A DNA stretch of 10,000 nucleotides from Salpingoeca rosetta (GCF_000188695.1 NW_004754927.1:870051-880050); one strand, 5' to 3'. Shown: positions 1-10,000, numbered from the stretch's first letter. The notes: a model not told the origin generated them from the letters alone. A program made the numbers and translations.

Positions 1-1
1 A

Positions 2-933
2 GGGTGCCCCGGTGCTGTGGTGCTTGAGTGCCCTGTGCGCCTGCAGTTCTTGCAACTCTACGGTTGCACCAATGCTCAGCTGCCGACATTCGAGCACGCC
101 CATGTGGTGGACATTGACATGGAGCTTGGTGTGGAGGCACTGCGCGATTTGGGCTCTCGCGTCGACAAGCTTGTGCTTCGCGATGACGCTGCAAAGCTTG
201 TGTCGCAGCTCGGCACAATTCCCGTGTGTGTGGAGGTGCATGGATCAGCGGAAGACATTGGTCTCGCGGACGGCGTGCTTCCCGCGTGTGTGCGGCGTGC
301 AGTGTTGACTGTCCACACGAATGCCTTTCATGTTGGCTTGCTTGCACATGTGCAGCAACTGACACTGCAGGCAGGCGAAGGCAGCCGACCAGCCATTCAG
401 GGCTTGGATGAGCTGCGCAATCTGAAGGCGTTGCGCATCGTCGGGTGTGAGCTGAGCGGCACAGTCAGCGCAAGCGAGCAAGTGTGTTTCACCGATTGCT
501 CTGGCTCCATCACGGTTGAGAATGCCGGTACCCTTTACATCACTGACAAGAGAGATGCAACGGAGAAACGAGAGAGTGACGCCACACTGATGCAGGTGCT
601 TTCAACACGCAATGTGCATGTATGCCGCATTGTCGACTGTGAGCTTGAAACGCTGTGCGGTTTTGCAGGCGTGCACTGCCTTGTTCTTCAGTGTTGTACT
701 GTGGCCGACGCTGAAACGCTCCCGCAGGTAGCCTGCCTCTGCCTGCGAGGCCGCTGTTACAGGCAGCCCATCGTCTCCCTTGTCGGCCGGGCACGGGAGG
801 ACATGATTGCCGTTATCAATAGCGGGCAGACTGACGTGTCAGAGGACCTCCAGCTGCTCCAAGACGACAAGGATATTAACGATGATGACATCCTACAGGA
901 CTTTGAAGATGAAGACGACGACGACGACGACAG

Positions 934-968
<35 letters not shown>

Positions 969-970
969 GA
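2..970 (+). CDS. LRR-like protein with poly-Asp tail, 3' part
   Basis: The frame is open from the left edge to the TGA at 968-970, so this is the 3' end of a gene (322 codons visible, no intron needed). I do not recognise a specific family. Irregular leucine-rich-repeat-like strands recur: LQFLQLYGC near the start, VDKLVLRD, VQQLTLQAG, LRNLKALRIVGCELSG, VHVCRIVDCELETL and VHCLVLQCC. Several end in Cys, as the strand-turn unit of many LRRs does. Spacing is uneven, so the solenoid is degenerate or diverged. The last ~40 residues are strongly acidic (LQDDKDINDDDILQDFEDE) and end in six Asp, one Ser and eleven Asp. No signal peptide or membrane segment lies in the visible part. An acidic tail after LRRs recalls ANP32-type proteins, but the repeats do not match that family closely, so I assign no function. 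The downstream FERM gene starts about 810 bases later on the same strand. Confidence 0.75.
908..967 (+). repeat. GAC/GAT trinucleotide run coding poly-Asp
   Basis: Six GAC codons, one AGT, then eleven GAT codons run directly into the stop codon. The uniform codon within each block points to triplet expansion rather than selection on individual codons. Read on the other strand, the run gives poly-Ser or poly-His frames, which are artefacts. Confidence 0.95.
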
Positions 971-1301
971 TGAAGGAGGTGGATAGCGTGTGCTTCTGTG
1001 CGTTCGTTTTGGGGTGGTTGTTTTCCCCCTCGCGCACCCGTGCCCATCTCATAGACTGACCGTTGCATTGCACTCTTTGTTTTGGTGGATATTTGTTGAC
1101 CTTGTTTCTCTCGCGCTCGGGTGCATGTGAGGCAGCAAGCCTGCTTGGATTGCCCCCTTCCTTGCATTCATTGCTGTAGTGTTGTGACGTTGTCTTTGAC
1201 ACACTTTCTTGTTCGAATTGCGCTTGTTTGTTGTTCCTCCCGTTGGCTTGCGATTTGCGTCACACGAGGCAGTCAAACGAGAAAAACCGCGGGTCGAGTG
1301 G

Positions 1302-1380
1302 CTGTGTGTGTTCATGTACATGTGTGCGCATGTGTGTTTGTGTGTGTATGTGTATGTGTGCTTGTGTGTGGACATGTGCG
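1302..1380. repeat. TG-rich microsatellite
   Basis: Imperfect TG dinucleotide run interrupted by CA, TT and GC steps, in the intergenic stretch upstream of the FERM gene. Confidence 0.85.
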
Positions 1381-1572
1381 CCAGACAAGCAAACAGACAC
1401 TCTTTCCTCCCCCACGCTGCCATACGATACCCCGAATTTCCTCCAAGTAAACGAATGCACTTTGTCAGCGAGCAAAACCGTTTTCCACGCTCTCCTCTTC
1501 GTTCATCTTTCAGCATTCAAACTCTCCACCAACCAAACCCACCTGCCCTGATCACAGTCAGAGTCGCAACAG

Positions 1573-1608
1573 GCACAGTCGCAACCAGTCGCACAGTCGC
1601 AACCAGTC
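1573..1608. repeat. 18-bp perfect tandem duplication
   Basis: GCACAGTCGCAACCAGTC occurs twice head to tail (1573-1590 and 1591-1608), with a partial related copy just before it (GAGTCGCAACAG at 1561-1572). It lies about 170 bases upstream of the FERM ATG, where promoter or leader elements would be expected. Confidence 0.85.
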
Positions 1609-1779
1609 ACATCATCACGTTGTCACCTCCTCTCCTCCTCCTCCTAACTTCCTCACTTCCCTGACTTCCTTTTGCTTCCTTGTTTGGGTTACCAAAAGGC
1701 GAGGACACTGCCAAGCACGCAAGCAAGCCCTTTTGGCGTCCCCTGTACCCCTCCTTTCTCCCTTGCCCTCCAGCCAGAA

Positions 1780-2517
1780 ATGTTCAGGCTGCGCCGGAAG
1801 AAGAAGAGCAGCGGCACCATCCTGTGCTGCGTGCATCTTCCCAATGATAGCTCCATCAACCTCGCCATCGACGTGCGTTCTCTATTGCTACATGTTTGGT
1901 GCCGTGATCCCGCCTGCATGGTTTGGATTTGCTTGCATGCATATGTATCGCGGCGTGGGGAAGCACCGAGCGAAAGAGGGGGAACGGGGACGTGTGACTG
2001 TGTGACTGTGTGTGCATGTGTGTGTGTGACTGTGTGTGTGTGTGTGCATGTGTGTATGTGTGTATGTGTGTGGTATTTGATGGCAAAGTCATCGTTTGTG
2101 ACGTGATTTGAACACGCGAACTGTAACGCTTCTCGGAGATGACACCATACCATTCCTTGTCCTTGTACAGGAGAAGGCACGTGGATTGGATCTCTGGCGA
2201 GACGTGATGGCTTCGCTCTCTCTGCCAGAGCAAGACTTTTTTGGACTCAAGTACGCCGCCCCCGACAAGGTTTGGCCCAAATACCACACGTTGCGGCACA
2301 AACCATTGACAATCCCACACAGTCCACCGGCCTCCTTGCATTTTGCACGCACTGGACAGCAAACTGTGTTGTGCGAAGCACACAAATACACACACACACA
2401 CGCACGCACGAAGGAACACACACTGACACACAAACACGCAAGGAACACACACACTGAAACACAAACACACGCACACACACACACACACACAAAGGGACAC
2501 ACACGCCTACGCAAATA

Positions 2518-2556
<39 letters not shown>

Positions 2557-3751
2557 ACACACACACATACACACACACACACACCCTACATTCCCTCCAT
2601 CAAGGCATGGAAGCGAAAAAGCTCGCGGCTGACCTTTCGTCGCGCTTCAAAGAAGCAGAACAACGGTCTGCGCGATGTGCACACATCCCTGACCTGGGTA
2701 CAACTCAATGACAAGCTTTCAGAACAGCTTGGACAGCCCGATCCGTACCTGAACGAGGATCTACCCCCAAGCGTCGTTCGTCCAGACGACCTCCATGGCA
2801 CTTGGCATGTTTACATGGCAGTCAAGTTTTACGTCGGCCCAACAATCACCTCATGGTGGTCACACGCTTCAAAGTACGGCAGGGGAGGGGGCGGTGGCAG
2901 TGCAAGTAGCTGTGTGCAATGTGTGCATCAGTGTGAGTGCATGTTCAATGTGCGTGCGTGTGCGTGTGCGTGTGTATGTGTGCGTTTGCGCGCGTGTGCG
3001 CGTCAGGAGTGCGCGTCCACTCGTCCACTGTGTGTGTGTGTGGTGAATCGCCACTCGGATGCATGCACGCACTGCGCTGCGCTCACTGCTTGTTGTTCTT
3101 CTTGCGACAACCAGAGAGCTACTGTTTCATCAGCTCCGCCATGATGTCGCCTGCGGCCTCCTGGAGGTAGCGAACGCGTCCCCTGTAATTTTGTCCATCG
3201 TATCCGTATCGCATACGTGTCCAACCTGCTCTGTCTGTCTGTGTCTGTATGTCTGTGTATGTCTGTGTGTGTCTGTGTGTGTGTGCCTGTGTCTGTCTGT
3301 TCTCTCTGTCTTTCTTCCCTGTCTTTCTTTTCTCTCTTTCTTTCTCTTTCTTCTCTCCCTTTCTTCGCTCTCTCTCTCTTTCTCTTTCTTCTCTCTCTCT
3401 CTCTCAACCTGGAGGCACTCTCGACTAACTTGCACACGCGCACAATTTCAATTTCAGGTCCCCTTGGATGTTGGCGTCAAGTTGGGCGGGTACGCCATGC
3501 ACGTGATTGAGGGTGACTTTGATCCGGGCAAACACAGCGGCCTGGACTATCTCTACGCCTACCATTTCCTCCCAAAGACCGACGATGACACGCTCAAGTT
3601 CGTGCCCAGAAACTGGGCATGTGCATGTGTGTGTGTGTGTGTTAAGGAACATGTGCATGTTCTGCTTAGCTGCACGTACACGCATCCTCGCACTCACAAA
3701 TACACCCAGGCACATTCACCCACGCACTCACAAATACACTCACGCACACAC

Positions 3752-3782
<31 letters not shown>

Positions 3783-6700
3783 TAACCCCACACCCCCCAC
3801 ACCCACACACATGCTTTCAACACCACCAGGGCCATTCAGCAAGAGCATCGCCAGTGCCGCGGCATGATCACTTCAGCCGACGCCCTCACGCAGTTCATTG
3901 ACACATGTCAGCACCTCGAAGAATACGGCGTCCTCATGTTTCACGCTTTTCACAACAACACGGTCCGTCCCCTGGCAAGCACTTGTCCGAGTAATCGCCG
4001 TGGCATGAGAACAATATCAGTACACTGCTGCTGATTCATCATCCCGTGCGTCGTGAACCCACAAGATCAACACGTAATTGCGGCTCACACGCCTGTTGTT
4101 GGCACCCATCCACCAACCACCCTTGGTATTGTCACTTGGTCCAGCCGATTGTGGCTGGCGTGTCTCCAAAAGGCCTTTATGTCTACAAGGACAAGCGACG
4201 GCTGTACTCCCACCCATGGTACGGCACTCGATGTCTCGATGTTGCCTGCGGGCACCATGGCGCGCGTGCGCTGACGGGTTTGCTTTCGTTGTGTTTCGTG
4301 TGGTTCTTGTTGTGTGCTGCATTTGGCTGTCATTCCGTTGCCTTGGCACGAGATGGCGCACATTCACAGTGTCAACCCCCCCCCCCTTTTTTTGTTTGTT
4401 CTCACTGGCATGTGCGTGCGCAGGCACGCGTTGCGAAAGCTTGACTACTCTGGAAAAAAGCTGCACGTTGTGCTGTTGCAACGCGAGGTGCAATCAGCCA
4501 CACACCCACACATTACCCTTGTCTTCTCCACCCAAGAGGCCTGCAAAGTAAGATACCGTCCACCTTGCAAGGTGTGCTGTGTACACGTGGTGGCGTGGAA
4601 ACACCACGATGTGGTGTCCTTGGTGTGGAATGAACAACTACATGATGCCTTTTCCTTGGTTCTCGTGCTTCCCTCTCATTTGTGTTCGTTACATCATCGC
4701 TGCAGGCGTTTTGGAAGGCCGCCATTCATCACCACACCTTCTTCCACCGCAAGACGCCAAGCCTCAAGGTTAGCAAAGGATGGGTTGTACGTAGCGCCAG
4801 CTTCCGCGACGCACACGCATTTAAACAACTTATACACGTGCAAACATGCATGCATGCACACACACACACACACACAAACACAAACACACACATACACACA
4901 TGCACACAAACACACATGCACACAAACACACACATGCACACAAACACACATGCACACAAACACACACACACACACATGCACACAAACACAGACTTACACA
5001 CGCACCCGTTAACATATCTACCCATGCCTCTTCCACATGCGTCGATTTATGTGTGCACAGTCTCTTGCGGTTGGCTCTGAGTCCGCTGTGACACTGCACC
5101 AAGCCGTGCACTCCGCTCGAAGCAACAACAAGCTCCTTCTCAAGGCGGGACTCAGCAAAGAGTACGAGCATGACTGCCACACCACATTGCACACTTCTGC
5201 CTACGTTGGGCTGCATACGTTTCATGACACGTTCTGGTCCCTTTTTGTTTGGCGACGCTCATCATGCGTGTTGTCATGTCTTGTGCATGTGTGCGTATAT
5301 GTGCATGTGTGTGCCGTGTGGTTGGCTACCCTGCTGCTGTTAGGACAATGCACCTGCCATCTGTGGGGCATTCGCAGCGCCCATCCCACGATGCATCCAA
5401 AGCTTCCCTCGCCTCCCTCATTGCAGGTACGCGTGACTGTGTTTGTGGTATATGTGGTGTGTGGTGTGCGTTTGTTTGTTGCTCTCTGAGCGAAGTCTCG
5501 TTTACTGGTGCGTTTTGTTTTTGGCGTGTCTTGGAGTGTTTGTCTTCCTTCACTCCGTTAGCATCGCGTTCCATGTCGTGCTAATCCTCGCCCCGCCCCA
5601 TCCCCGCCTTTCCCTGCCCGCCCCTCTTGCAATAGGCGTGCAAGCCACGCCACGCCCAAGCAACGCAGACAAGCACAACACGTGGGTGCGGCGCGCCGTT
5701 ATGATCGGCAGCAGTCCAGATGTCATTGGAGGTGCGTGGCGTGACACGCGGCCCTTTTGTGTTCACTGGAGGTTGCAATGTCGAGCGTTTTCAGTCTTTT
5801 CTTCCCTTGCTTATTTGCCTGCCTGCATGCACGCATGCATGCATGCATGAGTGGCTCTTGTCAACAGCCTGTTCATCAACGAGTCGCATCACCTCACCAA
5901 ACGCACTGCCCCCCTGTGCTTCGTTCTTGTCTTGTCTTTTGTCGTGACCCAGGCCTGTCGGCCGAGCGCGGAGAAATTGTGGAGATCGTGGACTCGTCAG
6001 ATCACGACTGGTGGCTCGTCAAAGCTGCACAGGATGTTGGAAGGTGAGAGGATGGCACGCACGCACACGCAGCAGGCAGCAAGCACGGAGGCTCGCGTTG
6101 AAGCATCCACAACAACAATTTGATCACATGTTGATGAACGAACGGTTTTGTTGGTATTTGTGTGTATTTGTGTGTGTTGTTAAACCACTCGTTGTTTGCA
6201 CCCAACTGGGCTTTTCACTCACACGCTCCTCTCTATCATGACCGACCACGAACCCATGCCCTGCACACTCTCACATGCATGTCCTTTGACCACCATCAGG
6301 GTGCCTGCGCGCATGGTGCGTGAGTTTCGGTGCGAGCCGCACCACGTCGTTGAAGCGTTGTCGGACTTTGCCTCCGAGGAGCTTGCGTTCAACAAGGGCG
6401 ATGTGCTGTTCATTCTCAAGGAGGTGAGGATTGGAGACTACAAGCATACATGACATGACAATTGTTCATGCACAACACAACTACACAAATACACAACTAC
6501 ACAACGCAACACAACATAAAATAACACATCACATCACATCACAACTCCACAACTCCACAACTCCACAACTCCACACCACAACCACAGCCACAACGAAAAC
6601 AAAACCACACAACGCAACACAACATAACACATCACATCACAACTACACAACTACACAACTACACAACTCCACAACTACACAACAACACACCACAACACGT

Positions 6701-6941
6701 TTCTCGCGCTCACTGGCCATCTGCGTCTGGCGCAACATGTGGACAGCAACCGGACAAGCTCGTGGTGACAACGGGGACAGCACACGGCGAGGTGCCGGCC
6801 AAGGTCATCAACTTTGACTTTGCAAAGAGCAGATACTACGACGAAGAAGAAGAAGAAGAAGAAGAGGTGGTGGAAGGGGATATGGATGGCAGTGGCATCA
6901 GTTGGAAGAGAACAAGCCGCCGCAGTCCATCCATTCTTTGA
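1780..6941 (+). CDS. FERM domain protein with tandem SH3 domains
   Basis: Complete gene of 15 coding exons, reconstructed by joining FERM/SH3 homology with GT...AG sites. Exons: 1780-1872, 2171-2269, 2605-2873, 3115-3166, 3458-3597, 3830-3962, 4145-4218, 4424-4547, 4706-4768, 5061-5161, 5344-5426, 5636-5731, 5953-6043, 6300-6423, 6747-6941. All phases agree and the sum is 1737 nt: 578 residues plus TGA. The product reads FERM F1 (about 12-145), F2 (about 150-260), F3 (263-349), linker (350-425), SH3-like 1 (429-482), SH3-like 2 (488-537), then a tail with eight Glu and a basic end. FERM domains bind phosphoinositides or receptor tails at the cell cortex; SH3 domains bind proline-rich partners. 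This suggests a membrane-cytoskeleton adaptor. The start is the first in-frame ATG in its stretch, with G at -3 and the MFRLRRKKK opening common before FERM strand 1. Exon 3 has an alternative acceptor. The exact gene family is not recognised. Confidence 0.87.
1992..2072. repeat. TG microsatellite in FERM intron 1
   Basis: TG run with ACTG and CATG interruptions inside the 298-nt intron 1873-2170. Confidence 0.9.
2379..2585. repeat. CA microsatellite in FERM intron 2
   Basis: About 200 bases of CA repeat with GCA, AAA and TACA interruptions fill most of intron 2 (2270-2604) and end about 20 bases before the exon 3 acceptor. Long open frames here (Thr-His or Val-Cys on either strand) are repeat artefacts. 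Confidence 0.95.
2949..3042. repeat. TG/CG microsatellite in FERM intron 3
   Basis: Mixed TG and CG dinucleotide run in intron 3 (2874-3114). Alternating purine-pyrimidine sequence of this kind can adopt left-handed DNA, which is general knowledge and not shown here. Confidence 0.85.
3231..3406. repeat. TCTG/TG block then CT tract in FERM intron 4
   Basis: A TCTG/TG repeat (3231-3300) runs into about 105 bases of almost pure C/T (3301-3406). Both sit in intron 4 (3167-3457), and the pyrimidine tract ends about 50 bases before the acceptor. Confidence 0.9.
3619..3812. repeat. TG and CA repeats in FERM intron 5
   Basis: A short TG run (3619-3642), then a CA-rich run (about 3690-3812, purest at 3742-3782), inside intron 5 (3598-3829). 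The two arms are complementary in base type and could pair in the transcript. Confidence 0.85.
4145..4768 (+). other. FERM F3 (PH-like) lobe, exons 7-9
   Basis: Exon 7 reads [20 protein letters not shown], matching IxLGVxxxGLxVYxDxxR at the start of F3. Exon 7 joins exon 8 inside a Trp codon (TG/G), restoring HPW followed by [13 protein letters not shown], matching FxWxKIxKLSYxxKxFxI. Exon 8 ends in STQEACK and exon 9 continues [14 protein letters not shown], matching the final FERM helix ACKxLWKxxVEHHxFFR. This is the strongest homology in the gene and fixes the frame of three introns. Confidence 0.9.
4842..5005. repeat. CA repeat with ~16-18 bp higher-order unit, intron 9
   Basis: Intron 9 (4769-5060) holds CA repeats organised as repeated units of CATG-CACACAAACACA, about five copies at 4909-4992 with small length changes. 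It is preceded by a GCATGCATGCA stretch. Confidence 0.9.
5061..5731 (+). other. Linker between FERM and SH3 domains, exons 10-12
   Basis: These exons encode about 80 residues between F3 and the first SH3-like domain. The sequence is polar and Ser/Asn/His-rich (for example [20 protein letters not shown] and [19 protein letters not shown]) and matches no domain I know. The frame is fixed by junction phases: exon 10 ends GA and exon 11 begins G (GAG); exon 11 ends G and exon 12 begins GC (GGC). Exon 12 ends in the first strand of SH3-like domain 1. Confidence is lower than for the FERM exons because phase is the only check. Confidence 0.72.
5824..5849. repeat. GCAT tetranucleotide repeat in FERM intron 12
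   Basis: Self-complementary GCATGCATGCAT-type repeat inside intron 12 (5732-5952). Because each unit is palindromic it may form a hairpin, but no function is shown. Confidence 0.85.
6461..6705. repeat. ACA-rich minisatellite in FERM intron 14
   Basis: Most of intron 14 (6424-6746) is G-poor DNA made of short units such as ACAACTCC, ACAACTAC and ACATC. The 20-mer CACAACGCAACACAACATAA at 6500 recurs at 6608, 108 bases later, each copy followed by ACATC repeats and then ACAACT repeats. This indicates a duplicated larger unit. Confidence 0.85.
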
Positions 6942-7400
6942 GAAGGGAACAGCATGCGGAACTAGAACAAAATGACCACATTCCCGTGGTGGATCAGACC
7001 ACCAGATGAGACGAGTGGGCTGTCTTTGTTTCCGCATGCCATTGTTGCGTCATAACGTTTGATCGTGAATCTGTTGCTGTCGTCGTCATTCACCGTTTGC
7101 GACTTCTTTGAGTTTCTCGTTGCTGAAGTTTAGCATTGGAAGCAACGTGGGCTGTGCTTCCTCTCTTTCCTCCGTCGTTGTTGCTGCTGTTCATTTATTT
7201 GCTCTTTGCTCATTTTGCCCGCACGCTCATACGCCCTCCATATTGTCGAAACTAGCTGTCAAACAAGTCAAAAACAGTCCCAACACCTCTGCAAGCAAGC
7301 GTAACCCGAATAACGAAGATGATAGACAAAGCTGGAGTGTAAAACAGAGTCAAGCCTTTACACATGGACACACACACACACACACGCACACAACACGACA
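6942..7400. other. Convergent intergenic region (3' UTRs)
   Basis: The stops of the plus-strand FERM gene and the minus-strand gene face each other across 459 bases. No coding block with domain content is visible. It should contain both 3' UTRs. The minus strand has a canonical AATAAA; the plus strand shows none after 6941, so the FERM transcript must use a variant signal. A short CA run lies at 7368-7392. Confidence 0.65.
7194..7199 (-). promoter_or_regulatory. Poly(A) signal AATAAA of minus-strand gene
   Basis: TTTATT on the plus strand is AATAAA on the minus strand, about 200 bases beyond the minus-strand stop at 7401-7403. Position and sequence fit a canonical polyadenylation signal. Cleavage would then fall some 10-30 bases further left. 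Confidence 0.55.

Positions 7401-10000
<2,600 letters not shown>

Larger units (their letters stand above)
971..1779. other. Intergenic and probable 5' leader of FERM gene
   Basis: No gene is supported here. The stretch should hold the 3' UTR of the LRR-like gene and the promoter and 5' UTR of the FERM gene. I see no canonical AATAAA after the LRR-like stop and no TATA box. It contains a TG-rich block, an 18-bp tandem duplication and a pyrimidine-rich stretch at about 1619-1682. A good acceptor-like sequence, pyrimidines followed by CAG at 1771-1773, lies seven bases before the FERM ATG, so the 5' UTR could contain an intron; GTAAAC at about 1447 is one possible donor. Reading frames in this interval are repeat-driven and show no domain. 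Confidence 0.6.
1780..2873 (+). other. FERM F1 lobe, exons 1-3
   Basis: Exon 1 gives the first strand ([20 protein letters not shown]). Exon 2 gives the helix and the hallmark QDFFGLKY, equivalent to the xDYFGLxY motif of FERM proteins. Exon 3 gives [13 protein letters not shown], equivalent to WLDxxKxIxKQ, and VYMAVKFYV, equivalent to the FxVKFYP strand that closes F1. The exon 1/2 junction is phase 0 (GAC/GAG) and the exon 2/3 junction is phase 0 (AAG/GCA at 2605). Between FFGL and the Trp the model carries a basic stretch with FRRAS, longer than usual for the family. Using the later in-frame AG (exon start 2659) would remove 18 of these residues. Confidence 0.82.
3115..3962 (+). other. FERM F2 lobe, exons 4-6
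   Basis: The small exon 4 (52 nt) carries [17 protein letters not shown], matching the TRYLFxLQLRxDVxxGRL start of F2. Exon 5 carries [17 protein letters not shown] and YAYHFLPK, matching LAAxxLQAExGDYDxxxH and the following xFxP. Exon 6 carries [12 protein letters not shown] and [11 protein letters not shown], matching IxxxHxxxRGxxxxxAE and LxxYGVxxxxA. The exon 5 donor (GTTCGT at 3598) was chosen because it gives the right phase and the same spacing from the Pro to the His-containing helix as in protein 4.1. A CTAAC branch-site-like sequence lies about 30 bases before exon 5. Confidence 0.85.
5636..6941 (+). other. Tandem SH3-like domains and charged C-terminus
   Basis: SH3-like 1 (residues about 429-482) spans exons 12-14: RRAVMIGSS stands where ALYDY is expected, then [22 protein letters not shown] and [11 protein letters not shown], which match LSFxxGDxIxVxxxxDxxWW and GxxPxxYV. 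SH3-like 2 (488-537) spans exons 14-15: [19 protein letters not shown] matches ALYDFxxxxxDELSFxxGD, and [10 protein letters not shown] matches the end of the fold, but PDKLVV replaces the WW segment. Only about six residues separate the domains. The tail has Tyr-Tyr-Asp, eight Glu, a basic Ser/Arg stretch and terminal Ser-Ile-Leu. The exon 14/15 join (GAG/CAA, acceptor CAG at 6744-6746) is phase 0. Confidence 0.85.

Noticed and set aside
876..1202. Minus-strand poly-His and poly-Ser frames
   Set aside because: Antisense readings of the GAC/GAT repeat that encodes the Asp tail.
1856..2582. Long minus-strand open frames rich in Val-Cys and Thr-His
   Set aside because: They are translations of CA/TG microsatellites in introns 1 and 2; long dinucleotide runs lack stops in most frames and show no domain.
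3059..3901. 280-codon plus-strand frame
   Set aside because: It fuses two real exons (3115-3166 and 3458-3597) with CT- and CA-repeat introns that happen to be open. FERM homology and GT...AG edges support splicing instead.
5871..5947. Possible extra exon reading [18 protein letters not shown] within intron 12
   Set aside because: A CAG precedes it, but the phase required by exon 12 gives another frame that runs into TGA. Skipping it joins exon 12 to 5953 in phase and completes the SH3-like fold.

Overview
The window is eukaryotic nuclear DNA. Protein-coding signal is cut into short blocks that only join through GT...AG splicing with matching codon phases. Almost every intron carries a CA/TG, GACA or CT simple repeat. 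Small, closely spaced genes, many introns of about 80-340 bases, and a FERM plus tandem-SH3 cortical adaptor suggest a unicellular relative of animals. A choanoflagellate is my best guess, but this is inference: no taxon marker is present.

Layout. (1) 2-970, plus strand: the 3' end of a gene with irregular leucine-rich repeats and a poly-aspartate C-terminus. (2) 971-1779: an intergenic and 5' leader stretch with a TG-rich block, an 18-bp tandem duplication and a pyrimidine tract. (3) 1780-6941, plus strand: a complete 15-exon gene that I reconstruct as a 578-residue protein, with FERM lobes F1-F2-F3, a linker, two adjacent SH3-like domains, an acidic/basic tail and a C-terminal Ser-Ile-Leu. 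(4) 6942-7400: the space between convergent genes, with an AATAAA signal for the minus-strand gene. (5) 7401-10000, minus strand: the last 11 exons (331 residues) of a helix-rich protein that I do not recognise; its 5' end lies beyond the right edge.

The FERM protein should act at the membrane-cytoskeleton interface: FERM for phospholipids or receptor tails, SH3s and the C-terminal PDZ-type ligand for partners. Nothing links the three genes functionally; they look like ordinary neighbours. The best leads are the FERM-SH3-SH3 architecture with two SH3s degenerate in complementary ways, a nested pair of splice acceptors around a basic insert in F1, the GTNCG splice donors of the FERM gene, and microsatellites that directly supply splice donors in the minus-strand gene. 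I found no prokaryotic operon, CRISPR array, transposon or RNA gene.
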